This document shows, in pieces, positions 1 through 6,130 of a stretch of DNA of 14,234 nucleotides. Numbering within the stretch: position 1 is the first letter of the stretch; every line of letters starts with the position of its first letter. The notes beneath the pieces were generated by a model that was not told where the DNA came from, made no database searches, and worked only from the letters and a program-made list of their open reading frames with translations. The stretch is from Chromatiaceae bacterium. GTDB lineage: Bacteria > Pseudomonadota > Gammaproteobacteria > Chromatiales > Chromatiaceae. The translations under genes were made by a program, and so were the position numbers. The stretch is taken from contig JAFGTZ010000127.1 of the NCBI GenBank assembly GCA_016938795.1, positions 1 through 14,234 of the forward strand, given 5' to 3'.

Positions 1-1058
1 CTGATGGAGGTGGGCAGCGGCTTGCCGCGCAGCCGGGCGCCGAGGATATGGAGCGCCAGCTTCAGTGTGCCGAGCGGCAGGCGGCGCCAGGTCATGAACC
101 AGCGGTAGCCGTCCGAGGCGCGGATCGGCAGACAGACCAGCACAAAGCCGATGAGCCCGGCATGGGCCAGAACGAGCGCGTTGAGTGCCAGCGAGCTTGC
201 ACTGTCGCGCAGACTGATCCAGATCAGGGCGCCCGCTGCCACCAGCACCAGACGAAAGAGCAGATTCGCGCCCCAGGTCCAGAGCTTGGCCCTGCGGTTG
301 AAGTCGCGGATGGCGGATTTGTCGATGAAAAAGCGTGGAATGATGCCAAAGCGCAGGCGGATGCCGAAGGCCCGTGCCTCGCCGCCAAAGTGCGCGATCA
401 GGGTGCCCTGAACCAGACAGCGCAGCAGATTGATGAGCAGCAGGCTGAAGAGCAGGCGACCGAAGTAGGAGGTTGAGGTTCCGAGCCAGGCTAGATCCTG
501 GTGCATGAGCGCCTGATTGTCGAACAGGGTATAGAGCGCCAGCGGCACCAGTCCGATGAGACTGAGGGAGAGCAGCAGGAACAGGAGACGCACGGGCGCC
601 AGCGCGCGGGCCAGGGCGGCGAAGACGGGCGCGGGATTGATGAGCGTCCAGCGCTCGTCGCCGCGGGCCTCGTCGTCATCCAAGGTTTCGTCCGGGTGCG
701 CGCCCTCGCGCCCGCTTGTCTGCGCCGCGCGCCCACGCGGTCGAGCGGACTGCGCCGGCTCCGTGGCGTACTCGATCAGGCCGCTCGCCAGCGCCTCGTC
801 ACGAAAGCGCGCGACCTCCTCGGACGACAGACTGGTGCCAAAGCGGGCGTTGAAATCGGCGGCAATCCGGGGGCAGTCGCGCGCGCCGTCGAAGGCGCGA
901 AAGAGCGCCAGGGTTTGACGGTCGAACTGGTAGCGCGCGCCGTTGCGTGGATCCTCGATTTCGACCAGATCGGGGTCGGCAAGGTCCGACTGGATGCGCA
1001 GATCCGGGCGAAAGCGCGCCGGGTTCTCGGAGGTGCCTTGGGATGCCTGTGCGGACAT
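1..1058 (-). CDS. PqqD-like/M50 family-like membrane protein with lost zinc motif (partial, 3' end outside window)
   Basis: The reading frame starts at ATG 1058-1056 and runs open for 352 codons off the left edge, so the C-terminus is missing. Residues about 15-100 look like a PqqD-type winged-helix domain (LVEIEDP, YQFDRQTLALFRAFDG, then a helix ending in SGLIEY). An acidic, low-complexity linker follows (about 101-135), then several membrane helices (about 155-178, 200-222, 262-283, 290-312). The layout matches membrane proteins annotated as PqqD-containing M50 or putative peptide zinc metalloproteases, which usually work with HlyD-type exporters. The segment 213-226 aligns with the family's HExxH-x7-GG motif, but reads RCLVQ where HExxH is expected; the following HFGGEARAFGIRL and PRFFIDKS are well kept, as is a DGY at 316-318. 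Catalysis therefore looks lost and the role may be scaffold or transport. It lies 13 bases after sulfotransferase ST-A. The family call rests on motif memory only. Confidence 0.6.
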   Translation of the reverse strand, partial: MSAQASQGTSENPARFRPDLRIQSDLADPDLVEIEDPRNGARYQFDRQTLALFRAFDGARDCPRIAADFNARFGTSLSSEEVARFRDEALASGLIEYATEPAQSARPRGRAAQTSGREGAHPDETLDDDEARGDERWTLINPAPVFAALARALAPVRLLFLLLSLSLIGLVPLALYTLFDNQALMHQDLAWLGTSTSYFGRLLFSLLLINLLRCLVQGTLIAHFGGEARAFGIRLRFGIIPRFFIDKSAIRDFNRRAKLWTWGANLLFRLVLVAAGALIWISLRDSASSLALNALVLAHAGLIGFVLVCLPIRASDGYRWFMTWRRLPLGTLKLALHILGARLRGKPLPTSI

Positions 1059-1071
1059 AAGGCGCGCGGCC

Positions 1072-2046
1072 TCAGCGATAGCCCAGGCGATGGGCGAGCG
1101 CGCTGACATCCTCGATCAGGGTCGCGGTGGGCGCAAGCTGGCAGCCGGCGGCGGCAAGGCGCTCGGACTCCTCGTCGGTGATCCAATCGAACGACTGGCG
1201 CGCGAAAAAATCGCTGAGCGAGGGCTCGCGCACCCGTCCCGGACGCAGCACCGGATCGCGCATGAAATTGCCGTCGTTGCCGCCGTGCGCAGGCGCCGGG
1301 CCTCGGTAGGCGTAGGGCGAGCACTCGGGATGTTTCATGGCCTCGATGGCAGCCGCATCGGTCCGCAGACCCAGCCATTCAGCGATCTGTGGTAGGTAGC
1401 GCTCGGGATCGGAGAGCACATCCTCGCCCTTGACCATGAGCGACTGGCCGGGCGGCAGGCGCTGGGTGAACTCCAGGATGTTGCGGTGGAAGCGGTACCA
1501 GGAGAGCAGGCTGTCGAAGGCGCGGCGCTTTTCGGTCCGCGCGCGCTGATCGAGAAAGAGATCCATGGAGCGCCGGGTCGAGACTGGATGGCGGGTCAGA
1601 TGGAGAAAATGTGCTGTGGGATAAAAGGTCCAGGCACGCTCCAGGCCCAGCGGCTTAAGCGCGGTGATGGGGCTTTTTTCCATGCCGATGCGTGGCGCGA
1701 CCCGCTCGCGCAGATGGTCCATCATGTCCTTAGTGGTCCAGTGCCGCCGTTCGGCGAGCCAGCCAATGGCGCGCGTGATGGTGGCGGTGGTCTGCACCCC
1801 GAACTCCAGCTCGGCGATGGCGCGCAGCAGGCCGGGCGGACCGAAGTGGTTGCCGGCGCGGTATTCGCGATCGAGCACCTCCTGCACGCTGTCGCCGATG
1901 AAGAGATGCAGCTCGGGGAAGCCGTAGAGCTCGGGATGTTGCCCGATCATGGTCGAGACCACCGAGGAGAAGGAGCGCGGTGGTGAGAGCAGAATGAGAA
2001 AGCGCGCGTTCGGCATGGGATCGGGTCGCGCCTGGAGATCAGTCAT
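1072..2046 (-). CDS. sulfotransferase family protein (ST-A)
   Basis: A 324-aa PAPS-dependent sulfotransferase, predicted to move a sulfuryl group from PAPS to a hydroxyl or amine of an unknown acceptor. The 5'-phosphosulfate loop is SPPRSFSS (residues 21-28, numbered from 2046). The 3'-phosphate motif is HLTRHPVSTRRS (149-160), with Arg152 and Ser160 as the expected ligands. The C-terminal part keeps GNDGNFMR, shared with the paralogue ST-B at 4218-5177. The start at 2046 overlaps the last 8 bases of the hydrolase gene, which favours translational coupling. An in-frame ATG at 2016 would give an N-terminus of the same length as ST-B and is a real alternative; neither start has a strong ribosome-binding site. 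No signal peptide is visible, so a cytoplasmic enzyme is likely. The substrate is not predictable. Confidence 0.85.
   Translation of the reverse strand: MTDLQARPDPMPNARFLILLSPPRSFSSVVSTMIGQHPELYGFPELHLFIGDSVQEVLDREYRAGNHFGPPGLLRAIAELEFGVQTTATITRAIGWLAERRHWTTKDMMDHLRERVAPRIGMEKSPITALKPLGLERAWTFYPTAHFLHLTRHPVSTRRSMDLFLDQRARTEKRRAFDSLLSWYRFHRNILEFTQRLPPGQSLMVKGEDVLSDPERYLPQIAEWLGLRTDAAAIEAMKHPECSPYAYRGPAPAHGGNDGNFMRDPVLRPGRVREPSLSDFFARQSFDWITDEESERLAAAGCQLAPTATLIEDVSALAHRLGYR
1897..1989. repeat. 93-base near-identical segment shared by ST-A and ST-B (copy 1)
   Basis: This stretch matches 5061-5153 in the same orientation, with only 6 mismatches that I count (1899, 1921, 1923, 1939, 1981, 1984). 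It encodes the PAPS-binding loop region. The remaining parts of the two genes are clearly more diverged, including at silent positions. Confidence 0.8.
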
Positions 2047-2995
2047 GGCAGTCCAGCAGATAGCGCCACACCGGCTCGAACACCGGGGTGCCGTCGAGAC
2101 GCAGCGGCGTGATCCGATCCTGAACCACGCAGCCATGAAACTTGTCGCGGCGCACCTGCGCGATGTCGCTCACCAGACGTTGCGCCCCGCCATAGGGCGG
2201 CTGGTGGTCCTCAACGGAGACGAGCGGACGCCGATCGAGCCCGAGCAGCTCCCAGCAGCGCTGGATGCGCTCGAAGCCCTGATCGGCGCGGTGCACGAAG
2301 CCGAAGTAGCGCTCGGGCGGCGTCGCGCCTGGGGCGCTGAGCCAGCGCGCATGGGCGTGCAGGGCTCGCGCATAGTCCACGGGTGCGGCCAGCATCATGA
2401 CCCGCGCGACCTTATGGCGCTTGCCGAGGATGGCGGCATGGCCGCCGCCCTGGGAGTGGCCGGCAACGACCACGGATGGCCAGTCGATGCCCCCGGCGGG
2501 GGTGATGAAGCGCTCCCAGCCCTGATCGGGCGCCGTGCGTGCGCGCTCAGCGAGCAGGGCGTGCAGGCGGTGTTCGATGGAGTTGGCGGGGTCGATGCGC
2601 ACCAGCCCCGAGCGGTCACCGCCGTCGAGCACATCGAGCCGCACCTTGCCGTGGCAGTCCGGGTCCGGGCTGTCCTGACAGAGACCGCCAACCGTCCAGG
2701 AATTGGGATAGCTCAGATTGATGGCGTGATAGCCCAGCCGTGCGGCAAGCTGCGTGATGAGCTGCTGGCGCGCCGGAGTGCCGAAAGAGCCGCAGAGAAA
2801 GAGAAACAGCCGGCCACGCGCGGGGATGTCCGGATCGCGGGCAACCAGATGCGGCTCAAGCCAGCCCTGGATGGCGGCATCGGTCGCCTCGGGCGCCACC
2901 TCGACACAGCCGGTTGTGGCGGCAAGGCTGCCTGGGGCTTGGGGGCGCGCCGGGCGCGCGCGCCGGGCGGGACGTCCAAAGGGTCGCATGGCCAT
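2039..2995 (-). CDS. alpha/beta hydrolase fold protein
   Basis: A 318-aa protein with an alpha/beta hydrolase nucleophile elbow, VVAGHSQGGG (Ser181). Other family-like signs are a strand-turn RLFLFLCGS near residues 62-70 (likely oxyanion-hole region) and LGYHAINLSYPNS near 87-99. Candidate acid and base are Asp238 (HRADQGF) and His287 (DKFHGC), assigned from spacing only. It resembles the group of hydrolases described as BPSS1187-like, from memory and unchecked. The N-terminus is Arg/Pro-rich with no clear signal peptide. The start ATG shares one base with the stop of the upstream propeller gene (TGATG), and AAGGAG lies 10 bases before it, so this start is well supported; an ATG two codons later is possible. 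Its gene overlaps the start of ST-A by 8 bases. It could be an esterase, thioesterase or peptidase acting on the operon's product. Confidence 0.75.
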   Translation of the reverse strand: MAMRPFGRPARRARPARPQAPGSLAATTGCVEVAPEATDAAIQGWLEPHLVARDPDIPARGRLFLFLCGSFGTPARQQLITQLAARLGYHAINLSYPNSWTVGGLCQDSPDPDCHGKVRLDVLDGGDRSGLVRIDPANSIEHRLHALLAERARTAPDQGWERFITPAGGIDWPSVVVAGHSQGGGHAAILGKRHKVARVMMLAAPVDYARALHAHARWLSAPGATPPERYFGFVHRADQGFERIQRCWELLGLDRRPLVSVEDHQPPYGGAQRLVSDIAQVRRDKFHGCVVQDRITPLRLDGTPVFEPVWRYLLDCHD

Positions 2996-4206
2996 CAGCT
3001 CGCCGCTCCTTGCTCAAGATCCAGGCGCCAGAGGCGTATCGCCTGGTTGGGGTCGCTCTCGGCGGTGTCGAGGATCAGCACGGCCTGGCGCGCTCCACAG
3101 GCGATCATGCGGCAGCGCCTGACCTCCTGAATCTGCTCCAGGCCCTGCTGGGCGAGCGCCTCCCAGTCTTCGCCGTCGCGCGACCGCCATAGCCGCAGGC
3201 CCTCTTCGTCGGTAGCGCCAAGGATCAGCTGGCCGTCCTGGGCATGCAGCAGCCGCCACTCGCGCTGTCGCACACCGAGCCCCGGACCGAGCGCGCTGAG
3301 CGGCAGCTTCAGACCCTGGGGCGAGACCCGGGGCACGCCGGCGAGCAGCTCCCAGTTGCCGTCCGCCTCCAGGCGCAGCAGCTCGAAGCCCTGATAGTCG
3401 AAAAAGGCCGATTCGGGGCGGCGCTGCTCGGGTGCGGCGCCGGCCGCCAGATAGAGCGTCTCGCCCTGGGGGCAGAGGGCGAAGACCTCGCGGTTGTGCA
3501 GATAGCGCTCGGCGCCGCGTTCGAGCAGGCAATGCCAGCCCGAGTCGGGCGTCTCCAGCGCGGTGGCCCAGAGACTGAAGCCGGATTTGGCATCGGCCAC
3601 GGCGAGCAGCAGCCGCTCGCCCTGAATGGCGGCCTGGGTGACGCCTTGGGCCAGCTCCGGGGCGAGGCTGCCGAGCCAGTCGCGCGGCGTCGAGGCTGTC
3701 GGATCAAGATCGAGGAGTTGCGCAATACGCCAGGGTTTTTGCGGATCGCGCCGCATGCCAATCAGGCCCGAGGGTGCGCTCAGCAGGGCATCGCAGGCCA
3801 GTTGCGCGACGAGCGCGCCGGAGACCTGGAGGCCGCCAAGGCGAGGCTGGGCCAGCGGATCGCCAGCCGTCTCTTGCGAGAACAGCCAGCGTCCGCGCGG
3901 CGTCGAGGCCTCCAGAAGGAGGCGCGCGCCCGCAGCGTCGTGGCTGAGTCGGCAGCCTGGCTGGGGGCTGGCGCCGGCAAGCGGACAGGGATCGAGGCTG
4001 GTGTCGAGCAGCTGGTGCCAGCATCCGCTTGTCATCTCGAAGGCATCGAGCCACAGCCGATCCTGGCCCGCTGGATCATGGTGGAGCCGGGCCAGATAGA
4101 GCCAGCCCTCGCGTCCGAACAGGGCCAGCGACTCCTGGGCCAGAGACTCCTGAGCCAGATCCGGGCGGGGCAGGGCAAGGCTGGGTGTGATGTCGGATAG
4201 CGTCAT
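2995..4206 (-). CDS. unrecognised protein with beta-propeller-like repeats
   Basis: A 403-aa protein I cannot assign to a family. It contains repeated short segments of the form (hydrophobic)-x-LW-x(n)-W-x-x-L: DRLWLDAFEMTSGCWHQLL (49-67), FSLWATALETPDSGWHCLL (210-228), FELLRLEADGNWELLAG (274-290), LRLWRSRDGEDWEALAQ (337-353) and IRLWRLDLEQ (390-399). The segment RSRDGEDWEAL looks like the Asp-box-like hairpins of sialidase-type or photosynthesis-factor-type propellers. No signal peptide or membrane segment is seen. Near the N-terminus LAQES is duplicated (17-26), from a 15-base tandem repeat. It starts 11 bases after the ST-B stop and ends overlapping the hydrolase start, so it is co-translated with them. 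A binding or scaffold role is plausible; a glycosidase role is not supported, since no catalytic residues were identified. Confidence 0.65.
   Translation of the reverse strand: MTLSDITPSLALPRPDLAQESLAQESLALFGREGWLYLARLHHDPAGQDRLWLDAFEMTSGCWHQLLDTSLDPCPLAGASPQPGCRLSHDAAGARLLLEASTPRGRWLFSQETAGDPLAQPRLGGLQVSGALVAQLACDALLSAPSGLIGMRRDPQKPWRIAQLLDLDPTASTPRDWLGSLAPELAQGVTQAAIQGERLLLAVADAKSGFSLWATALETPDSGWHCLLERGAERYLHNREVFALCPQGETLYLAAGAAPEQRRPESAFFDYQGFELLRLEADGNWELLAGVPRVSPQGLKLPLSALGPGLGVRQREWRLLHAQDGQLILGATDEEGLRLWRSRDGEDWEALAQQGLEQIQEVRRCRMIACGARQAVLILDTAESDPNQAIRLWRLDLEQGAAS
4130..4159. repeat. 15-base tandem duplication inside the propeller-like gene
   Basis: Two adjacent 15-base units (4130-4144 and 4145-4159), gactcctgggccaga and gactcctgagccaga, differ by one base. 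They duplicate five residues (LAQES) near the N-terminus of the 403-aa protein and keep the frame. This looks like slippage or unequal exchange. Confidence 0.85.
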
Positions 4207-4217
4207 GGGCGTGTGTG

Positions 4218-5177
4218 TCAGTGGTAGCCGAGGCGCTGCGCCAGGGCGCTGACCTCAGCGGCGATTGTCTCGGAATCCATGGGTTGCAGGCCGGCGGCGG
4301 CCAGCAGTTCCACGCCGGGCTCGGCGATCCAGTCGATTGGGGTGTCGCGCAGCAACCCGGCCAGGCTTGGCTCGCGCACCCGCCCCGCGCGCAGCTGCGG
4401 GCTGCGCATGAACTTGCCGTCGTTGCCGCCGCGCGCCGGCATGGGGCCAACGCAGGCGTAGGGCGAGCGCTCGGGGTGCTTCATCTCCTCGATAGCCGCT
4501 GTGTCGGTGCGCACGCCGAGCCACTCGGCGAGCTGCGGCAGGTAGCGGTCCGGCTCGGAGAGCAGATCCTCACCCTTGATGCGCAACACCTGGCCCTCGG
4601 GCAGTCGGGCGGTGAATTCGAGGATGTTGCGGTGCATGCGGTACCACAGCAGAAGGTGGTCGAATTCAAGGCTGGCCTGGGCATGATGGCGGCTGCGCAA
4701 GCGCTTGCGCTCGCTGAAGAATTCGCCCATCGACTGACGGGTGGCGACCGGGTGGCGCGTCAGGTGCAGATAGCGCGCCCTGGGGTAGCAGCCATGGGCG
4801 ATGGCGAGAAACTCGGCATCCATGCAGGTGATGGGGCTCTTTTCGATGGCGATGCGCGGCGCTACGCGCTCGAACAGATGATCGAGCAGCGCCTTGATGG
4901 TCCAGTCGCGCCGCGCATGCAGCCAGAGGCCCGCGCGCAGCACGCCGCTGGTGGTCTGGCGGCCTTCGTGCAGCTCGGCGAGGGCGCGCAGCAAACCGGG
5001 CGATCCGCTGTAATTCTCTTTTTTCGATTCGCGGTCGAGAAAATCGCCCACCGTCTGGGTGACGAAGAGATGCAGCTCGGGGAAACAGTAGAGCTCGGGA
5101 TGCTGCCCGATCATGGTCGAGACCACCGAGGAGAAGGAGCGCGGCGGCGAGAGGATGATGAGTGGATCGGGAATCAT
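4218..5177 (-). CDS. sulfotransferase family protein (ST-B)
   Basis: A 319-aa PAPS-dependent sulfotransferase, paralogous over its full length to ST-A (1072-2046). The 5'-phosphosulfate loop is SPPRSFSS (residues 10-17). The 3'-phosphate motif is HLTRHPVATRQS (138-149), with Arg141 and Ser149 as expected ligands. Shared blocks with ST-A include STMIGQHPELY, GLLRA.AEL, RVAPRI..EKSPIT, MHRNILEFT-like, PERYLPQ.AEWLG-like and GRVREPSL. Divergence in between (for example KKENYSGSP against RAGNHFGPP, and the FFSERKRL loop) suggests different acceptors or steps. The start codon has only a weak ribosome-binding site 22 bases after the stop of the 173-aa gene. The stop is 11 bases before the propeller gene. 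No signal peptide is visible. The acceptor is unknown. Confidence 0.85.
   Translation of the reverse strand: MIPDPLIILSPPRSFSSVVSTMIGQHPELYCFPELHLFVTQTVGDFLDRESKKENYSGSPGLLRALAELHEGRQTTSGVLRAGLWLHARRDWTIKALLDHLFERVAPRIAIEKSPITCMDAEFLAIAHGCYPRARYLHLTRHPVATRQSMGEFFSERKRLRSRHHAQASLEFDHLLLWYRMHRNILEFTARLPEGQVLRIKGEDLLSEPDRYLPQLAEWLGVRTDTAAIEEMKHPERSPYACVGPMPARGGNDGKFMRSPQLRAGRVREPSLAGLLRDTPIDWIAEPGVELLAAAGLQPMDSETIAAEVSALAQRLGYH
5061..5153. repeat. 93-base near-identical segment shared by ST-A and ST-B (copy 2)
   Basis: Partner of 1897-1989, offset by 3164 bases, in direct orientation. It lies at the N-terminal end of ST-B and covers the SPPRSFSS loop and the following PELHLF block. Confidence 0.8.
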
Positions 5178-5199
5178 GGGTTGGCCGGGATGCGGTCGC

Positions 5200-5721
5200 T
5201 TACTCGGGCTGGACCCGCTCGGCGGCGCGGATGGCGACGATCAGGCTGTCGAGTTCGCGCTGGGTCTCGGCCGCCAGGGTATTGAGCAGACGCAGACGGT
5301 ATTCGGTTTTGTGGCGCAGCGCGCGCAGCTCGTCGAGGCTCGATGCGCTGGGCGTGAAATCGGCATCGACGCCCGCGAGCCATTCGGCAAAGTCTTCGCG
5401 CAGACGCGGCAGCTCCTCGATCAGGGCCGCATAGGCACCGGGCGTGGGCGCTCCCTCGGTGATGAGGGCAAGCTCATCGCCCTCGCTCGGGCCGCGCCGT
5501 TGCAGTCGGCGCTGGCGACGCAGCTCCATCAGATCGCTCTTGTCGAGCGCACGCCCCTCATCGGACTCCTCAGGCTTGGGCAGGGGGCGCAGAAAGGTGG
5601 CGAGCATCCCCAGGCCATCGACATCCGTGAACTCGCCCTGGCGCTCCTCGCCGAAGGCTGAGCGCAGGCGTTCGAGGAGGCGGGCGTTGCGGGTCGGGCG
5701 CGAGCTGTCCGGGTTGGTCAT
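5200..5721 (-). CDS. hypothetical protein, first gene of the sulfotransferase operon
   Basis: A 173-aa protein I do not recognise. It is charged and mostly helical in appearance: a basic N-terminus (RPTRNARLLERLRSAFG), a middle with LRRQRRLQRR (67-76), and long amphipathic helices such as AALIEELPRLREDFAEW and SLDELRALRHKTEYRLRLL in the C-terminal half, ending in RELDSLIVAIRAAE, which could form a coiled coil. There are no Cys residues, no signal peptide and no membrane segment. GC-rich codon use like its neighbours and a frame reaching the divergent spacer support a real gene. The ATG at 5721 has no clear ribosome-binding site. It could be an adaptor or regulator for the operon; a substrate or leader role cannot be excluded but has no direct support. 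Confidence 0.6.
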   Translation of the reverse strand: MTNPDSSRPTRNARLLERLRSAFGEERQGEFTDVDGLGMLATFLRPLPKPEESDEGRALDKSDLMELRRQRRLQRRGPSEGDELALITEGAPTPGAYAALIEELPRLREDFAEWLAGVDADFTPSASSLDELRALRHKTEYRLRLLNTLAAETQRELDSLIVAIRAAERVQPE

Positions 5722-5906
5722 GACGATAAGCGTTGTGCGACAGGGCGGCTTGGGTGATTGTCTTGTCTCGCATCAGGGCGCGAGGCGTTAGCGATGACGC
5801 ATCTTAGCATCTTGGCGTGCGACTGCCCGCACTGAAGGAGGCTGGGAGCTGAGATCCAGAACGAGAGGTGCGCGGGCAACTCCTGATGCAGATTTTGGTG
5901 CGCCAC

Positions 5907-5921
5907 AGCATTTCCAATGCT
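5907..5921. repeat. short inverted repeat agcatt-tcc-aatgct
   Basis: A perfect 6-base inverted repeat with a 3-base centre in the AT-rich part of the divergent spacer. It could be an operator half-site pair or a chance palindrome. Confidence 0.4.
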
Positions 5922-6021
5922 TACGATTTACATAATTAAGAAAGCCAATAGATCATGATTTCGTAAACTTCGCACAACCCTTCGCGACTCAAGCAACGCA
6001 ATCAATCCCTGGGAGCGCTCG

Positions 6022-6038
6022 CCGGCTCACCCCGCCGG
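6022..6038 (+). other. potential leader hairpin 1 upstream of rnfB
   Basis: CCGGC (6022-6026) and GCCGG (6034-6038) can pair around a 7-base loop. It lies about 95 bases before the rnfB start and, depending on the promoter, would be in the 5' untranslated RNA. No run of T follows, so it is not a classical terminator. Confidence 0.3.
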
Positions 6039-6059
6039 ACGGACGCCCGCGTTGCGCAT

Positions 6060-6081
6060 GACATCCTCCACCCCGGATGTC
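6060..6081 (+). other. potential leader hairpin 2 upstream of rnfB
   Basis: GACATCC (6060-6066) and GGATGTC (6075-6081) form a perfect 7-base inverted repeat with an 8-base loop, ending 49 bases before the rnfB ATG. It may be an operator or an RNA hairpin that affects rnfB expression. Confidence 0.4.
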
Positions 6082-6130
6082 CTGTCCCGGAACCCCTGTC
6101 TCCGTCCTGACTCCGGAACGTCAAAGCTGA

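Larger units (their letters stand above)
5722..6130. promoter_or_regulatory. divergent intergenic spacer between the sulfotransferase and rnf operons
   Basis: About 410 bases with no convincing gene; the start regions of both operons face away from it, so promoters for both should lie here. The stretch from about 5890 to 5970 is clearly AT-richer than the rest of the window and is the best candidate promoter and operator region. It holds TTTACA at 5927-5932 with TAGATC 16 bases on, an imperfect plus-strand pair, and CATAAT at 5931-5936. The 8-base palindrome ATCATGAT is at 5952-5959. I found no convincing FNR box or sigma-54 -24/-12 pair by eye. The exact promoter positions are not determined. 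Confidence 0.5.

Noticed and set aside
1949..3130. Long plus-strand frames opposite the sulfotransferase and hydrolase genes
   Set aside because: The minus-strand frames carry the conserved sulfotransferase and GHSQGGG motifs; the plus-strand translations have no family signature and cross gene boundaries.
5718..5906. A 62-codon minus-strand frame (GTG start) ending in an ATGA overlap with the 173-aa gene
   Set aside because: The overlap is suggestive of coupling, but the frame uses several codons rare in this genome (AGA, CTA, TTA), has a weak ribosome-binding site and no recognisable features. It more likely lies in the promoter or leader region.
5722..6130. FNR, sigma-54 or NifA-type sites in the divergent spacer
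   Set aside because: Candidate half-sites such as ATCATGAT and TGGCGC did not fit the required spacing or sequence by eye.
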